Positions 50,163 to 59,303 of a stretch of DNA of 64,000 nt are shown here, one piece after another. Each line of letters begins with the position of its first letter. Position 1 is the first letter of the stretch. Both the position numbers and the translations under genes were made by a program. The notes under the pieces were generated by a model. That model had not been told where the DNA came from, ran no database searches, and was given only the letters and a program-made list of their open reading frames with translations. Source of the stretch: Shewanella woodyi ATCC 51908 (lineage in GTDB: Bacteria > Pseudomonadota > Gammaproteobacteria > Enterobacterales > Shewanellaceae); NCBI RefSeq assembly GCF_000019525.1, contig NC_010506.1:868001-932000 (forward strand), given 5' to 3'.

Positions 50163-51524
50163 GTGAAGAGATATCTAGAGAGCGCACTGCTTGCCTGTAA
50201 AGGTGGGCTGATGATTGCGAGTGCCTGTACCCTTGTGTTATTGCCAATGAAAGGGGTTGCAGCTGTCACCTCTGAGTCGGCAAGTGACAAAACAATAACC
50301 TTGCCATGGGTGTTGGAGAAAACCTTACTCTCCAACCCTCAACTACAGAGTTTTCCCTATGAGTTAAGGGTGAGTGAAGCGCTCACGCTGCAGGCGGGGA
50401 TCACACCTAATCCTAAGCTGTCTGTCGAGCTTGAAAATCTGCTTGGAACCGGTGATAAACAAGGCGTGGAGAATGCCGAGGTAAGCTTAGGCCTGAGTCA
50501 GTTAATTGAACTCGGTGATAAGCGCCAGAGACGGATCGATTTTGCCCACGCCTCAAAGCGTCAGAGTCTGGCTGAATATGAGTTGCTTCGTCTGGAAGTC
50601 TTATCTCAGGCTACTCTGAGCTACTATCAGCTGCTGCGTTTTCAAGCTCTGCTTGAGTGGAACCAGCAAGGCATTCAAATAGAGCAGAAGGCATTAAAGG
50701 CGATAGAGCTGCGGGCCAAGGCTGGCGCAGTGGCTAAGGCCGATGTGACTAAGATGGCGCTGAGATTAATGCGAGCTCGTTCAGCACAGCAGCAACTTGA
50801 GGGTGATATTCAGGTTGCTAAGCAAAGGCTAGCAGCCAACTGGGCGGGTGAGGCACATTTTGATCGTGCAGAGGGGGAGCTTGCTAGTTTAACTGAGTTA
50901 CCGAGTGCAGCAGATGTGCTTAACGCTATAGAAACTGCACCACAATATTTGCAGCTATTGAGTGTTGAGCGGCTCATGTATGCCAAGCGCCGTGTTGAAG
51001 AGTCAAAGGCTCAATACGATATCACTTTAGGCATGGGAATACGCAGCTATGATGGCTTTGACGATGCTGCATTGATGTTTAATTTCTCAATGCCTATTCC
51101 TCTCTCTAACCCAAATCAGGGCAATATCTTAGCGGCCAAGGCTAATGAAAGTCTGGCGATGGAGCAGCAAAAGCTAGTGCGAGGTCAGCTTAAGCTTACT
51201 CTACTTGAGGTCCATCAGAGCATGGTCAACAGTGCTCGTCAGGCTGAGTTGCTCCAAAAGGAGCTGCAACCTTTAGCTCAGCGACTACTAAAAGAGACTG
51301 AGCTCGCTTATCAAACCGGGCAAGCCAATGTTCTGCAGCTGGCCGATGCGCAATCTGAGCTGCAGAATATTAAGCGTGAGCTTATTGAGGCTAAAACGGC
51401 TGTTTACCTGCAAAAACTTGAGCTTGAGCGCATCACTGGCCAATCGATGAGCGCTGCTCATCAACGCCAACTATCCCACTCTTTTTTAAATACTGAGCCT
51501 ATGATGGCGCAGGAGAATCACTAA
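50163..51524 (+). CDS. czcC: outer-membrane factor of heavy-metal efflux (CzcC/CusC family)
   Basis: 453 residues of the TolC-type outer membrane efflux family. The N-terminus carries a signal region, then LPWVLEKTLLSNPQLQSFPYELRVSEA and the two repeated helical-barrel halves with GLSQLIELGDKRQRRI and LEVHQSMVNSARQAELL. The GTG start follows GGAG by about ten bases. It is first of three overlapping genes for a tripartite RND pump. CzcC is preferred to CusC because of the pump protein motif downstream. Confidence 0.87.
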   Translation: MKRYLESALLACKGGLMIASACTLVLLPMKGVAAVTSESASDKTITLPWVLEKTLLSNPQLQSFPYELRVSEALTLQAGITPNPKLSVELENLLGTGDKQGVENAEVSLGLSQLIELGDKRQRRIDFAHASKRQSLAEYELLRLEVLSQATLSYYQLLRFQALLEWNQQGIQIEQKALKAIELRAKAGAVAKADVTKMALRLMRARSAQQQLEGDIQVAKQRLAANWAGEAHFDRAEGELASLTELPSAADVLNAIETAPQYLQLLSVERLMYAKRRVEESKAQYDITLGMGIRSYDGFDDAALMFNFSMPIPLSNPNQGNILAAKANESLAMEQQKLVRGQLKLTLLEVHQSMVNSARQAELLQKELQPLAQRLLKETELAYQTGQANVLQLADAQSELQNIKRELIEAKTAVYLQKLELERITGQSMSAAHQRQLSHSFLNTEPMMAQENH

Positions 51525-52849
51525 TGGATCTTAACGTTAAAAAGCTCTCATCGGTATTGATGGCGACAGTGTTTACTTTTACAGCAATCAGTTTCACTGC
51601 GCTGCAACCGACAAACCTTGCATGGGCAAGTGGCGATCATGGGCATGGACATGAGGAGGAAGAGGAGCATGTTCCAGAAGGCCCCCATGGTGGTCGTCTA
51701 CTCCACAATGGGGAGTTTGAGATTGAGGTGACCATGGTTGAGTCGGGGATCCCGCCAGAGATGAGGGTATATGCCTACTACAAAGAGCAGGCTGTAAAGC
51801 CTGAGGATATTAAGCTTGAACTGCTGTTAAATCGTCTCGGGGGAAAAACTGACACCGTTAACTTTACTGCTGAAGGTGACTATCTCGTCAGCACTACAAG
51901 TATTGCGGAGCCTCACTCTTTTGAAGTTGAGGTTCATGCTGGCTTTAAGGGGCAATCCTATGATTGGCATTATGACAATTATACCGGTCGCACCGAGATC
52001 AATGACCGTCTGCTAAAGCTATCGGGAGTGAAAACGGCTCAAGCCAGTGAGCAGGAGTTACTGTTTACCGATACCCTGTTTGGCATTGTTGCCCCTATTA
52101 CCGATAAGCAGTTTAGCGTTACCGCGCCTTACACTGGTGTGATTGAACAGCTGCATGTGAGTATTGGTGAGAGAGTTGAGAAAGGCCAAGTGATCGCAAC
52201 GGTACGTAACTCTGGCACGCTGCAAAGTTATCAGGTTAAAAGCCCTGCTGCAGGTCAAGTGACTGAGCAGCTTCTTAGTTTAGGAGACAGCACCTATAAC
52301 AGAGCCCTTGTTCGTATCAGCGACCTCTCATCTGTGTGGATAGATCTGTCAGCTTTCCCTAAAAGCATAGATAAGTTGTCGCTGGGGCAAAAGGTGAGCA
52401 TCCTTGACGATCACAGCGATGAAGTCAGCTCTAGTGAACGGTCAAATGATCAGTATAGTAATCAGCACAATAGCGCTGTAGCCAGTAGCACAATTAGCTA
52501 TATCGCCCCCAATATGACTGGCGGGCATATTGCTCGTGTTCGCGCTGTGATTGAGAATGACCATGGTCATTGGCGTCCCGGCATGCATATTCAAGCTGCC
52601 ATTGAGACCAGCAGTAAGCGGGTGCCTCTAGCCGTGCGCGTCGATGCGCTGCAGACCTTTATGGATAAGCCCGCTGTATTTGTTAAGCATGGCAATACCT
52701 TTGAGGTGCGCCTGCTGACCTTAGGTGAGAGCGATGGCATCTATACCGAAGTGTTAGCTGGGCTGGAGCATAACAGCGAATATGTTGTTGAAAATAGTTA
52801 TCTATTAAAGGCGGATATTATGAAAAATGCCGCTAAACATGTGCACTAG
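51524..52849 (+). CDS. czcB: periplasmic adaptor of heavy-metal RND efflux (CzcB/CusB family)
   Basis: 441 residues; ATG overlaps the previous stop (TAATG). A signal/anchor segment precedes a His/Glu-rich metal-binding stretch, GDHGHGHEEEEEHVPEGPHGGRL. The membrane-fusion core has the lipoyl-like segments GVIEQLHVSIGERVEKGQVIATV and VKSPAAGQVTEQLLSLGDS, followed by beta-barrel sequence. It links the inner membrane pump to the outer membrane channel and may hand over metal. 12 bp before the pump gene. Confidence 0.9.
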   Translation: MDLNVKKLSSVLMATVFTFTAISFTALQPTNLAWASGDHGHGHEEEEEHVPEGPHGGRLLHNGEFEIEVTMVESGIPPEMRVYAYYKEQAVKPEDIKLELLLNRLGGKTDTVNFTAEGDYLVSTTSIAEPHSFEVEVHAGFKGQSYDWHYDNYTGRTEINDRLLKLSGVKTAQASEQELLFTDTLFGIVAPITDKQFSVTAPYTGVIEQLHVSIGERVEKGQVIATVRNSGTLQSYQVKSPAAGQVTEQLLSLGDSTYNRALVRISDLSSVWIDLSAFPKSIDKLSLGQKVSILDDHSDEVSSSERSNDQYSNQHNSAVASSTISYIAPNMTGGHIARVRAVIENDHGHWRPGMHIQAAIETSSKRVPLAVRVDALQTFMDKPAVFVKHGNTFEVRLLTLGESDGIYTEVLAGLEHNSEYVVENSYLLKADIMKNAAKHVH

Positions 52850-52861
52850 GAGCCGATAACT

Positions 52862-55800
52862 ATGGATACGATTATCTCCTTCGCCTTAAAAAGGCGCTGG
52901 CTTGTGCTCACGGTAACCTTGCTTATCGCACTCTTGGGGGGTTATAACACGCTTAAGTTGCCGATCGATGCTGTACCAGATATCACCAATGTGCAGGTGC
53001 AGATAAATACAGCGGTTGCTGGCTACTCACCGCTAGAGTCTGAGCAGCGCCTGACCTATGTAATTGAAAATGCTATGGCGGGGATCCCAAACCTTGACCA
53101 TACCCGTTCAATCTCCCGTTACGGTTTATCTCAGATCACAGTGATCTTCGAAGAGGGCACCGATATCTACTGGGCTAGGCAGCAGATAGCTGAGCGTCTT
53201 CAGGGGATCCGCGGTGAACTGCCTGCTGAAGCGGAACCTGCTTTAGGGCCAGTAAGTAGTGGGCTGGGGGAGGTATTTACCTACTCCATTCGTGCTCTTG
53301 ATGGTGCGCTGAAGGAGGATGGCACGGCGTACAGCGCTGAAGATCTGCGTACCATTCAGGATTGGATCATAAGGCCCCAACTCGTCAAAGTACCAGGGGT
53401 GACAGAGATCAACAGTTTAGGGGGCTATGAGCGCGAGTATCAGGTTGCACCAGATCCTGGCAAACTGTTGGCGTTTAAAGTCACTGTCAACGATGTGATC
53501 ACGGCTCTTGAGCGTAATAACCGTAACGTTGGTGCCGGATACATAGAGAGAAATGGTGAGCAGTGGCTAGTTCGCTCGCCTGGTCAACTTAAAGATCTGG
53601 AGGAGATCCGTCAGGTCGTGGTCACTAAGCGTGATGATGCACCTGTGCGTATCGGCGATCTGGCTGAGGTGTTTTATGGTAAGCAGCTAAGAACTGGCTC
53701 TGCGACACAAAATGGCGAAGAAACAGTGCTTGGCACCGCCTTTATGTTGCTGGGTGAAAATAGCCGAGTTGTGGCAAAAGAGGTGGGTGACAAGCTCAAA
53801 GAGGTGAATGCTAGCCTGCCTGATGGGATTGTAGCCGAAGCCGTATATGACAGAACTAGCTTAGTGGATCAAACCATAGCTACGGTGCAGAAGAACCTGT
53901 TCGAAGGTGCTGTGCTGGTGATTGTGGTTCTATTTGCTCTGTTAGGTAATTTTCGCGCCGCCCTGATCGCAGCACTGGTGATCCCGCTGAGTATGTTGTT
54001 TGCTATTACGGGCATGACGACTAACCGTGTCTCGGGTAACTTGATGAGTCTTGGTGCTATCGATTTCGGTATTATCGTCGATGGCGCAGTGATTATTGTC
54101 GAGAATGCCCTGCGACGACTAGGCATGGCGCAGAAGCAACACGGTAGATTGCTCACCTTAGAGGAGCGTCTAAAACTCGTATTTGAAGCGACACGAGAGG
54201 TGTTCCGCCCTGCGGTATTTGGTGTCTTGATCATCATGTTGGTATATCTGCCAATATTTGCCTTGAGCGGCGTTGAAGGTAAGATGTTCCACCCGATGGC
54301 CTTTACTGTGGTGGCAGCCTTGATAGGTGCGCTTATCTTCTCGGTGACTTTTGTCCCTGCGGCCATTGCGATCTTTGTGAAGGGTAAGGTTAACGAAAAG
54401 GAGAACTTCTTGATGGCCAGAGCGCGCAGCGTCTATGAGCCTGTATTGTTCTTCTCCCTTAAACGTCCAGCCATTATCCTGCTTGCTGCAGCGGCTTTAA
54501 TGAGCGTTAGCCTCTATCAGGTGAGCCGCTTAGGTTCAGAGTTTTTACCTAAGCTTGATGAAGGTGATATTGCCATGCATGCCATGCGTATTACTGGCAC
54601 AGGACTTGAGCAATCTACTCAGATGCAGAAGGAGCTTGAGCTGGTGATTGCTGAGCTTGATGAGGTAGAGCGTGTGTTCTCCAAGATTGGTACTCCCGAG
54701 GTGGCGACAGATCCTATGCCACCGAGTGTTTCCGATACCATATTGATCATCAAGCCGAGATCCCAATGGGCAGATCCGAGTAAGAGTAAAGCGCAGTTTA
54801 TGGATGAGCTAAGGGACTTAGTAAAACAGGTGCCCGGCAACAACTATGAGTTTACTCAGCCTATTGAGATGCGTTTTAACGAACTCATCGCCGGGGTTAG
54901 GGCTGATGTGGCGCTGCGTATCTATGGTGACGATCTCGATACTCTTAAGGCGGCGGGCGATCGTGCTCAAGCGCTGTTTCATAAAATTGATGGTGCTAAA
55001 GATGTGCGTGTAGAGCAGATGTCTGGCCTGCCGACACTCTCTGTTGAGCCTAACCGTGATCACTTAGCGCTGTTAGGTCTAACTATTGTTGATGTACAGC
55101 AAGCGTTGCAAAGTGCTGTCTCAGGTGTGCCTGTTGGTCTTATCTATGAGGGAGATCGCCGCTTTAAGCTGGTTGTTCGTATGAAAGATGAGATAAGCCA
55201 TGATCTGAGGGCATTGGAGAAGCTACCTATCGCCTTGCCGGCGGATCTAAATCCTGATTTGAGTTATGTCCCTCTTGGGGAGGTGGCTGATATTCGCTTT
55301 AAGGTGGGGCCTAATCAGATAAATCGCCAAAGCGGAAAACGTCATGTGGTGGTGACGGCAAATGTTGAGGGGAGAGATCTGGGCTCGTTTATTCAAGATA
55401 CTAAGGCGCTGATGGGAGATGAACTTAATCTGCCAAGCGGCTATTGGAGTGAATATGGCGGCACATTTGAGCAGCTAGAATCGGCATCAAATCGCTTGAT
55501 GATTCTGGTTCCGCTCACCTTGCTACTCATCTTTGGTCTCCTTTATAGCGCCTTTGGTTCTGTCAGAGACTCACTGATCATCTTCAGTGGTGTGCCCCTT
55601 GCCTTAACTGGTGGCGTGTTGGCCTTAGTGCTAAGGGATATGCCACTGTCTATCTCGGCAGCGGTAGGTTTTATCGCACTCTCTGGTATAGCTGTGCTGA
55701 ATGGCGTGGTGATGTTGAGCTTTATTAAGGAGCTTAAACACAAAGGGTTAGCGCTTGTCGATGCGATCAAACAGGGAGCAAGTCAGCGTTTACGCCCAGT

Positions 55801-55990
55801 TATGATGACGGCGCTGGTGGCCAGTTTAGGCTTTGTCCCTATGGCATTTAATGTCGGTACCGGTGCTGAAGTTCAGCGCCCACTGGCAACCGTGGTGATT
55901 GGTGGTATCGTCTCATCGACCCTGCTGACCTTAGTGATCTTGCCTGTGCTTTATTTGTTGGTGTACCGCATAAGTGGTAAACGAGCTTGA
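52862..55990 (+). CDS. czcA: heavy-metal RND efflux pump (CzcA family)
   Basis: 1042 residues with twelve TM segments and two large periplasmic loops. In TM4 the sequence is GAIDFGIIVDGAVIIVENA with Asp401 and Asp407, corresponding to the proton-relay acids of CzcA; copper/silver CusA pumps carry a different motif (GAMVDAAIVMIENA). This favours divalent metals such as Zn, Co or Cd, or Ni. Other family segments include LPIDAVPDITNVQVQINT and LGSEFLPKLDEGDIAM. It is last in the operon and is followed by a strong terminator. Confidence 0.92.
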   Translation: MDTIISFALKRRWLVLTVTLLIALLGGYNTLKLPIDAVPDITNVQVQINTAVAGYSPLESEQRLTYVIENAMAGIPNLDHTRSISRYGLSQITVIFEEGTDIYWARQQIAERLQGIRGELPAEAEPALGPVSSGLGEVFTYSIRALDGALKEDGTAYSAEDLRTIQDWIIRPQLVKVPGVTEINSLGGYEREYQVAPDPGKLLAFKVTVNDVITALERNNRNVGAGYIERNGEQWLVRSPGQLKDLEEIRQVVVTKRDDAPVRIGDLAEVFYGKQLRTGSATQNGEETVLGTAFMLLGENSRVVAKEVGDKLKEVNASLPDGIVAEAVYDRTSLVDQTIATVQKNLFEGAVLVIVVLFALLGNFRAALIAALVIPLSMLFAITGMTTNRVSGNLMSLGAIDFGIIVDGAVIIVENALRRLGMAQKQHGRLLTLEERLKLVFEATREVFRPAVFGVLIIMLVYLPIFALSGVEGKMFHPMAFTVVAALIGALIFSVTFVPAAIAIFVKGKVNEKENFLMARARSVYEPVLFFSLKRPAIILLAAAALMSVSLYQVSRLGSEFLPKLDEGDIAMHAMRITGTGLEQSTQMQKELELVIAELDEVERVFSKIGTPEVATDPMPPSVSDTILIIKPRSQWADPSKSKAQFMDELRDLVKQVPGNNYEFTQPIEMRFNELIAGVRADVALRIYGDDLDTLKAAGDRAQALFHKIDGAKDVRVEQMSGLPTLSVEPNRDHLALLGLTIVDVQQALQSAVSGVPVGLIYEGDRRFKLVVRMKDEISHDLRALEKLPIALPADLNPDLSYVPLGEVADIRFKVGPNQINRQSGKRHVVVTANVEGRDLGSFIQDTKALMGDELNLPSGYWSEYGGTFEQLESASNRLMILVPLTLLLIFGLLYSAFGSVRDSLIIFSGVPLALTGGVLALVLRDMPLSISAAVGFIALSGIAVLNGVVMLSFIKELKHKGLALVDAIKQGASQRLRPVMMTALVASLGFVPMAFNVGTGAEVQRPLATVVIGGIVSSTLLTLVILPVLYLLVYRISGKRA

Positions 55991-56024
55991 TATTCGCTAG
56001 CTGAAAACAGCAGTAGATAGAACC

Positions 56025-56053
56025 AAACCAGCCTAACCTAGGCTGGTTTTTTG
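56025..56053 (+). terminator. terminator of the czcCBA operon
   Basis: Stem aaaccagcct / aggctggttt, loop aacct, then a T-run, 35 bp after the stop. Confidence 0.92.
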
Positions 56054-56072
56054 TTTTAGAGGCCAGACTTGA

Positions 56073-56128
56073 GATGCTAGATGCTAGATGCTAGATGCTA
56101 GATGCTAGATGCTAGATGCTAGATGCTA
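56073..56128. repeat. heptanucleotide tandem repeat (GATGCTA)x8
   Basis: Eight perfect head-to-tail copies of gatgcta, 56 bp, just after the efflux operon terminator; it then decays to ggtgctta. Confidence 0.95.
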
Positions 56129-56174
56129 GGTGCTTACTTATCCTAGGCCTTCTTGAAAAAGGTATTAGGCTTGA

Positions 56175-56209
56175 GGTTCTAGGTTCTAGGTTCTAGGTTC
56201 TAGGTTCGA
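56175..56209. repeat. heptanucleotide tandem repeat (GGTTCTA)x4 plus one variant
   Basis: Four copies of ggttcta and one ggttcga. The 37-bp spacer after the first array (tatcctaggccttcttgaaaa) reappears after this one (tatcctagggccttcttgga), so array plus spacer look duplicated. Confidence 0.92.
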
Positions 56210-56294
56210 GGCTTTAGGTGCTAGGAACTTCTTTTATCCTAGGGCCTTCTTGGAAAAGGCTTTAGATTTTAGAACCTAGGAACTTGTTTGAAGG

Positions 56295-56590
56295 GAATAG
56301 TTAGCAAGCCCAAGAGAACAAACAGATCAAGCGTGGGCGTGGAATTCACTCTTCATTGATAAAGTGATTTTTAGGAATAGTTAGTAAGCTCAAGAGAACA
56401 AACAGATCAAGCGTGGGCGTGGAATTCACTCTTCATTGATAAAGTGATTTTTAGGAATAGTTAGTAAGCTCAAGAGAACAAACAGATCAAGCGTGGGCGT
56501 GGAATTCACTCTTCATTGATAAAGTGATTTTTAGGAATAGTTAGCAAGCTCAAGAGAACAAACAGATCAAGATGGGGGAATTCACTCCCA
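56295..56590. repeat. 80-bp tandem repeat, three full copies and a partial fourth
   Basis: Units begin gaatagttag at 56295, 56375, 56455 and 56535, exactly 80 bp apart. Inner sequence such as agagaacaaacagatcaag and tggaattcactcttcattg is repeated almost unchanged; differences are single bases (caagccc/taagctc). The fourth unit diverges after agatcaag. No frame codes through the array. Confidence 0.95.
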
Positions 56591-56697
56591 AGAGCATGCT
56601 AACTCATCAGTCTTTCGCCTGAAATCCCGACGAGATAAAGTCTACAAGAGGATGCTTAAACAAAACTTAAGTAAACCTGAGCTGCAGATTGAGCCCA

Positions 56698-57585
56698 TTA
56701 CTCACTATCCAGAGACAGAAGTTGTTGGCGCTTCTCTAACAGATCTCGTATCAGCGGAGTGAGGATCAGCTCCATCGCCAATGACATCTTGCCGCCAGGT
56801 ACCACTAAGGTATTTATCCTGGACATAAATGAGCCATCTATCATCTTAAGATAGTAGGGGAAGTCGACATTCTTAATGCCGCGGAAACGGATCACCACAA
56901 AGCTTTCATCTAAGCTTGGAATGCTCTTCGCGCTGAAGGGGTTTGAGGTGTCTACCGTGGGAACTCGCTGAAAGTTGATATGGGTACGGGAGAACTGAGG
57001 TGTCATATGGTTGATGTAATCATCCATACTACGGACGATCGAGCCCATCACCTTTTCACGACTATGACCTCTGTCAGAGGTGTCCCGAATAATCTTCTGG
57101 ATCCATTCAAGGTTGACAATAGGTACCATGCCAATGAGCAGATCCACATGTTCGGCGACATTGCAGGAGTCAGTTTTAACCCCGCCATGCAGGCCCTCAT
57201 AGTAGAGCATATCGGTATTTTCGGGCAGTGAGTGCCACTGGGTAAAAGTGCCTGGCATCTGATTAAAGGGCACGGCTTCATCGAAAGTATGCAGATAGGA
57301 GCGGGTTTCACCTTGGCCCGTGGCGCTATAATCGCTAAAACACTGCTCTAATTTGTCAAAATCATTGGCTTCTGGGCCGAAGTAGCTGATATTTTTATTA
57401 TCGGTCTGGGCTTGGCGTATCTTCAGTTCCATCTCTGGACGGGTAAAATGATGAAAGCTGTCCCCTTCAACTGTCGCCGCATTGATCCCAAGCTGACGAA
57501 AGATATGTTTAAAGGCCCGTGTGGTTGTCGTGGTACCAGCTCCTGAAGAGCCAGTGACTGCGATAATGGGATGTTTTGCTGACAT
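56698..57585 (-). CDS. prkB: phosphoribulokinase-family protein
   Basis: 295 residues (E. coli PrkB 289). The P-loop is GSSGAGTTTTTRAF at residues ~12-25; next come VEGDSFHHFTRPEMELK, YYEGLHGG and RDTSDRGHSREKVMGSIVRSMDDYI, all typical of bacterial phosphoribulokinases. No rubisco or Calvin cycle gene is near. In gammaproteobacteria this gene travels with yheU and yheT, as here, and its physiological substrate is unsettled. 98 bp from yheU. Confidence 0.92.
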   Translation of the reverse strand: MSAKHPIIAVTGSSGAGTTTTTRAFKHIFRQLGINAATVEGDSFHHFTRPEMELKIRQAQTDNKNISYFGPEANDFDKLEQCFSDYSATGQGETRSYLHTFDEAVPFNQMPGTFTQWHSLPENTDMLYYEGLHGGVKTDSCNVAEHVDLLIGMVPIVNLEWIQKIIRDTSDRGHSREKVMGSIVRSMDDYINHMTPQFSRTHINFQRVPTVDTSNPFSAKSIPSLDESFVVIRFRGIKNVDFPYYLKMIDGSFMSRINTLVVPGGKMSLAMELILTPLIRDLLEKRQQLLSLDSE

Positions 57586-57683
57586 TAAATTTCCTAAATG
57601 GAAGCTGAAAATGGTATTGGTTTCGAGTAGCGAATCTCTATTTATACGGTAATCAGTGACTAAAGGTCAAACTTGTATGAATC

Positions 57684-57920
57684 TCAATAACCTAATTGTT
57701 CTCTCTGGCGGATAGCGATGGACTCATCATCTTCGCTATACTCCACAACCAAGACTCCCTGTTTAAGTGCTTGCTTGCATTGAGCTATTGCTCGTTGTAG
57801 CCCCTCTTCATCTGTGTTTGAGAAGCTACCATCTTCCAACTGAGTAAAGAGGTACTCCTTGATTAAGGCCTCAAAAGTCTCTGTCGGCAGTTGAACTAAT
57901 GAATCATATGGAACAAGCAT
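57684..57920 (-). CDS. yheU: UPF0270 protein YheU
   Basis: 78 residues (E. coli YheU 72). The start MLVPYDSLVQLPTETFEALIKEYLF and the later VLVVEYSEDDESIAIRQREQL match this small conserved family. The role is unknown. It lies 7 bp after yheT and before prkB, the same order as in E. coli. Confidence 0.9.
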   Translation of the reverse strand: MLVPYDSLVQLPTETFEALIKEYLFTQLEDGSFSNTDEEGLQRAIAQCKQALKQGVLVVEYSEDDESIAIRQREQLGY

Positions 57921-57927
57921 TTTTGCT

Positions 57928-58899
57928 TTACCCTGATACTAAAAGGAAGTTAAGTATTCTCTGCTCTAGGTAATACTTAGGTTTAAACGGTGTTCCACCG
58001 TTGATGAATCCCACATGGCCACCCTGTCCATGGAGTTCATAGGTCACATGGGGCGAGACGTTATCTTTTGCCGGTATCACTTCTGCAGTCATAAAGGGAT
58101 CGTCTGCAGCGTGAAGGACTAAAGTGGGTTTGCTGATACTGGCTAAAAAATCGATCCCACTGGCTCTTTGATAGTAATCATCGACACCACTAAAGCCGTG
58201 CAGCGGGGCGGTAACCCTATGGTCAAACGCATAGAAAGTATCGAGCTGCTTAATCTGCTCTAAGGATACAGGCATCGCATCTCGCAGAGAATCATCTTTT
58301 ACTTTATCTGTGACTTTTTGCTGCAACTGCTTGATTAAGTAGCTTTGATATAGCTTAGAGAAACCTTTTTCTAACCGCTTTGCACAGGCAGACAGCTTAA
58401 GAGGAGCTGAGATCACAGCTCCTCGCTTGAGTAGACTTTGCTCGCCATATTCACCCAAGTATTTAGTCAGCACATTGCCCCCTAAGCTATAACCAACGGC
58501 AAGCAGATCTGAACTGGGAAATCGCTGTTGCAGATGCTGAAGATTATCCTGCAGATCTTGGGTATCACCGCTGTGATAGCTTCGTGCTAGCCTATTGGTG
58601 ACACCTGAACAACTTCTGTGATGGTGGACCACTGCGCAGAGGCCGCGTTGATGGCAATCATTGAGTAACCGTCGCACATAGTGAGACTCAGCGCTCCCCT
58701 CAAGGCCATGGATGATGACCAGTATCGCCTCATCTTTTTTTGGGCTTCCCAGCCAATCTAGATCGATAAAATCCCCATCATTGAGCTCAAAACGCTCTCT
58801 GCGTAATGCTGGTCTGTCCACCTTAGTCAGCAGAGGTAAAATCGTTTGGATATGTGGGTTTCTGGCCCACCAAGGGGGGGAGAAATTATTCGTCATCAT
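57928..58899 (-). CDS. yheT: YheT-family alpha/beta hydrolase
   Basis: 323 residues (E. coli YheT 340). The N-terminus FSPPWWARNPHIQTILPLL is characteristic of the family. The nucleophile elbow is GYSLGGNVLTKYLGE, followed by a late Asp segment (HAADDPFM) and His segment (GQGGHVGFINGG), completing a Ser-Asp-His triad. Predicted carboxylesterase; the natural substrate is unknown. First gene of yheT-yheU-prkB. Confidence 0.92.
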   Translation of the reverse strand: MMTNNFSPPWWARNPHIQTILPLLTKVDRPALRRERFELNDGDFIDLDWLGSPKKDEAILVIIHGLEGSAESHYVRRLLNDCHQRGLCAVVHHHRSCSGVTNRLARSYHSGDTQDLQDNLQHLQQRFPSSDLLAVGYSLGGNVLTKYLGEYGEQSLLKRGAVISAPLKLSACAKRLEKGFSKLYQSYLIKQLQQKVTDKVKDDSLRDAMPVSLEQIKQLDTFYAFDHRVTAPLHGFSGVDDYYQRASGIDFLASISKPTLVLHAADDPFMTAEVIPAKDNVSPHVTYELHGQGGHVGFINGGTPFKPKYYLEQRILNFLLVSG

Positions 58900-58960
58900 C
58901 TATTAACTATTATTGGCTATTGCTGAAAATTAAAACGTGTGTTTAATTAGTATCGTAATT

Positions 58961-59227
58961 TATATCCAAACAACTTCAAAATGCAGGGTTCAGCATGTCG
59001 AGAAGTGACAGAGTTCAAGGCATGAAATAGTAGGACTAGTTATTCTAATTCAATATTTCATAACACAGAAAAATGTTGCTTCTCGCCATGCCCTTCGGGA
59101 GTTCCCGTAGAATCGCTGCACTGCGTTAGTGATATCGAAAAGGGAATAACCATTATTCTCAATCACTGCCTTGTTCAGCTATCCTACGGGGGCTCTGAAA
59201 CGAGCATCTTGAGGTAGCTTGGATATA
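58961..59227. repeat. dispersed repeat with terminal inverted repeats (copy 2, 267 bp)
   Basis: Starts tatatccaaacaacttcaaa and ends cttgaggtagcttggatata, an imperfect inverted pair. It shares long internal blocks with 31471-31705 (cagcatgtcgagaagtgac, gttcccgtagaatcgctgca, cctacgggggctctgaaac) but has a different, ~30-bp longer centre. It lies between yheT and the next gene. Confidence 0.85.
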
Positions 59228-59303
59228 TTAACATAAATGGTCAATCACTGGTTTTTTAGGATTGAGTATTACTCCAATCGATAACCATTTTAAGGGGGAG
59301 AGC

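Noticed and set aside
52862-55990. Copper/silver-specific CusA assignment
   Set aside because: The TM4 motif is DFGIIVDG, typical of CzcA-type pumps, not the GAMVDAAIVMIENA of CusA.
56073-56590. Tandem repeats suggesting a CRISPR array
   Set aside because: The 7-bp and 80-bp repeats are contiguous without unique spacers, and no cas genes are near.
56698-57585. Carbon fixation by the phosphoribulokinase
   Set aside because: No rubisco or other Calvin-cycle-specific gene is visible; the trio with yheU and yheT is the enteric PrkB context.
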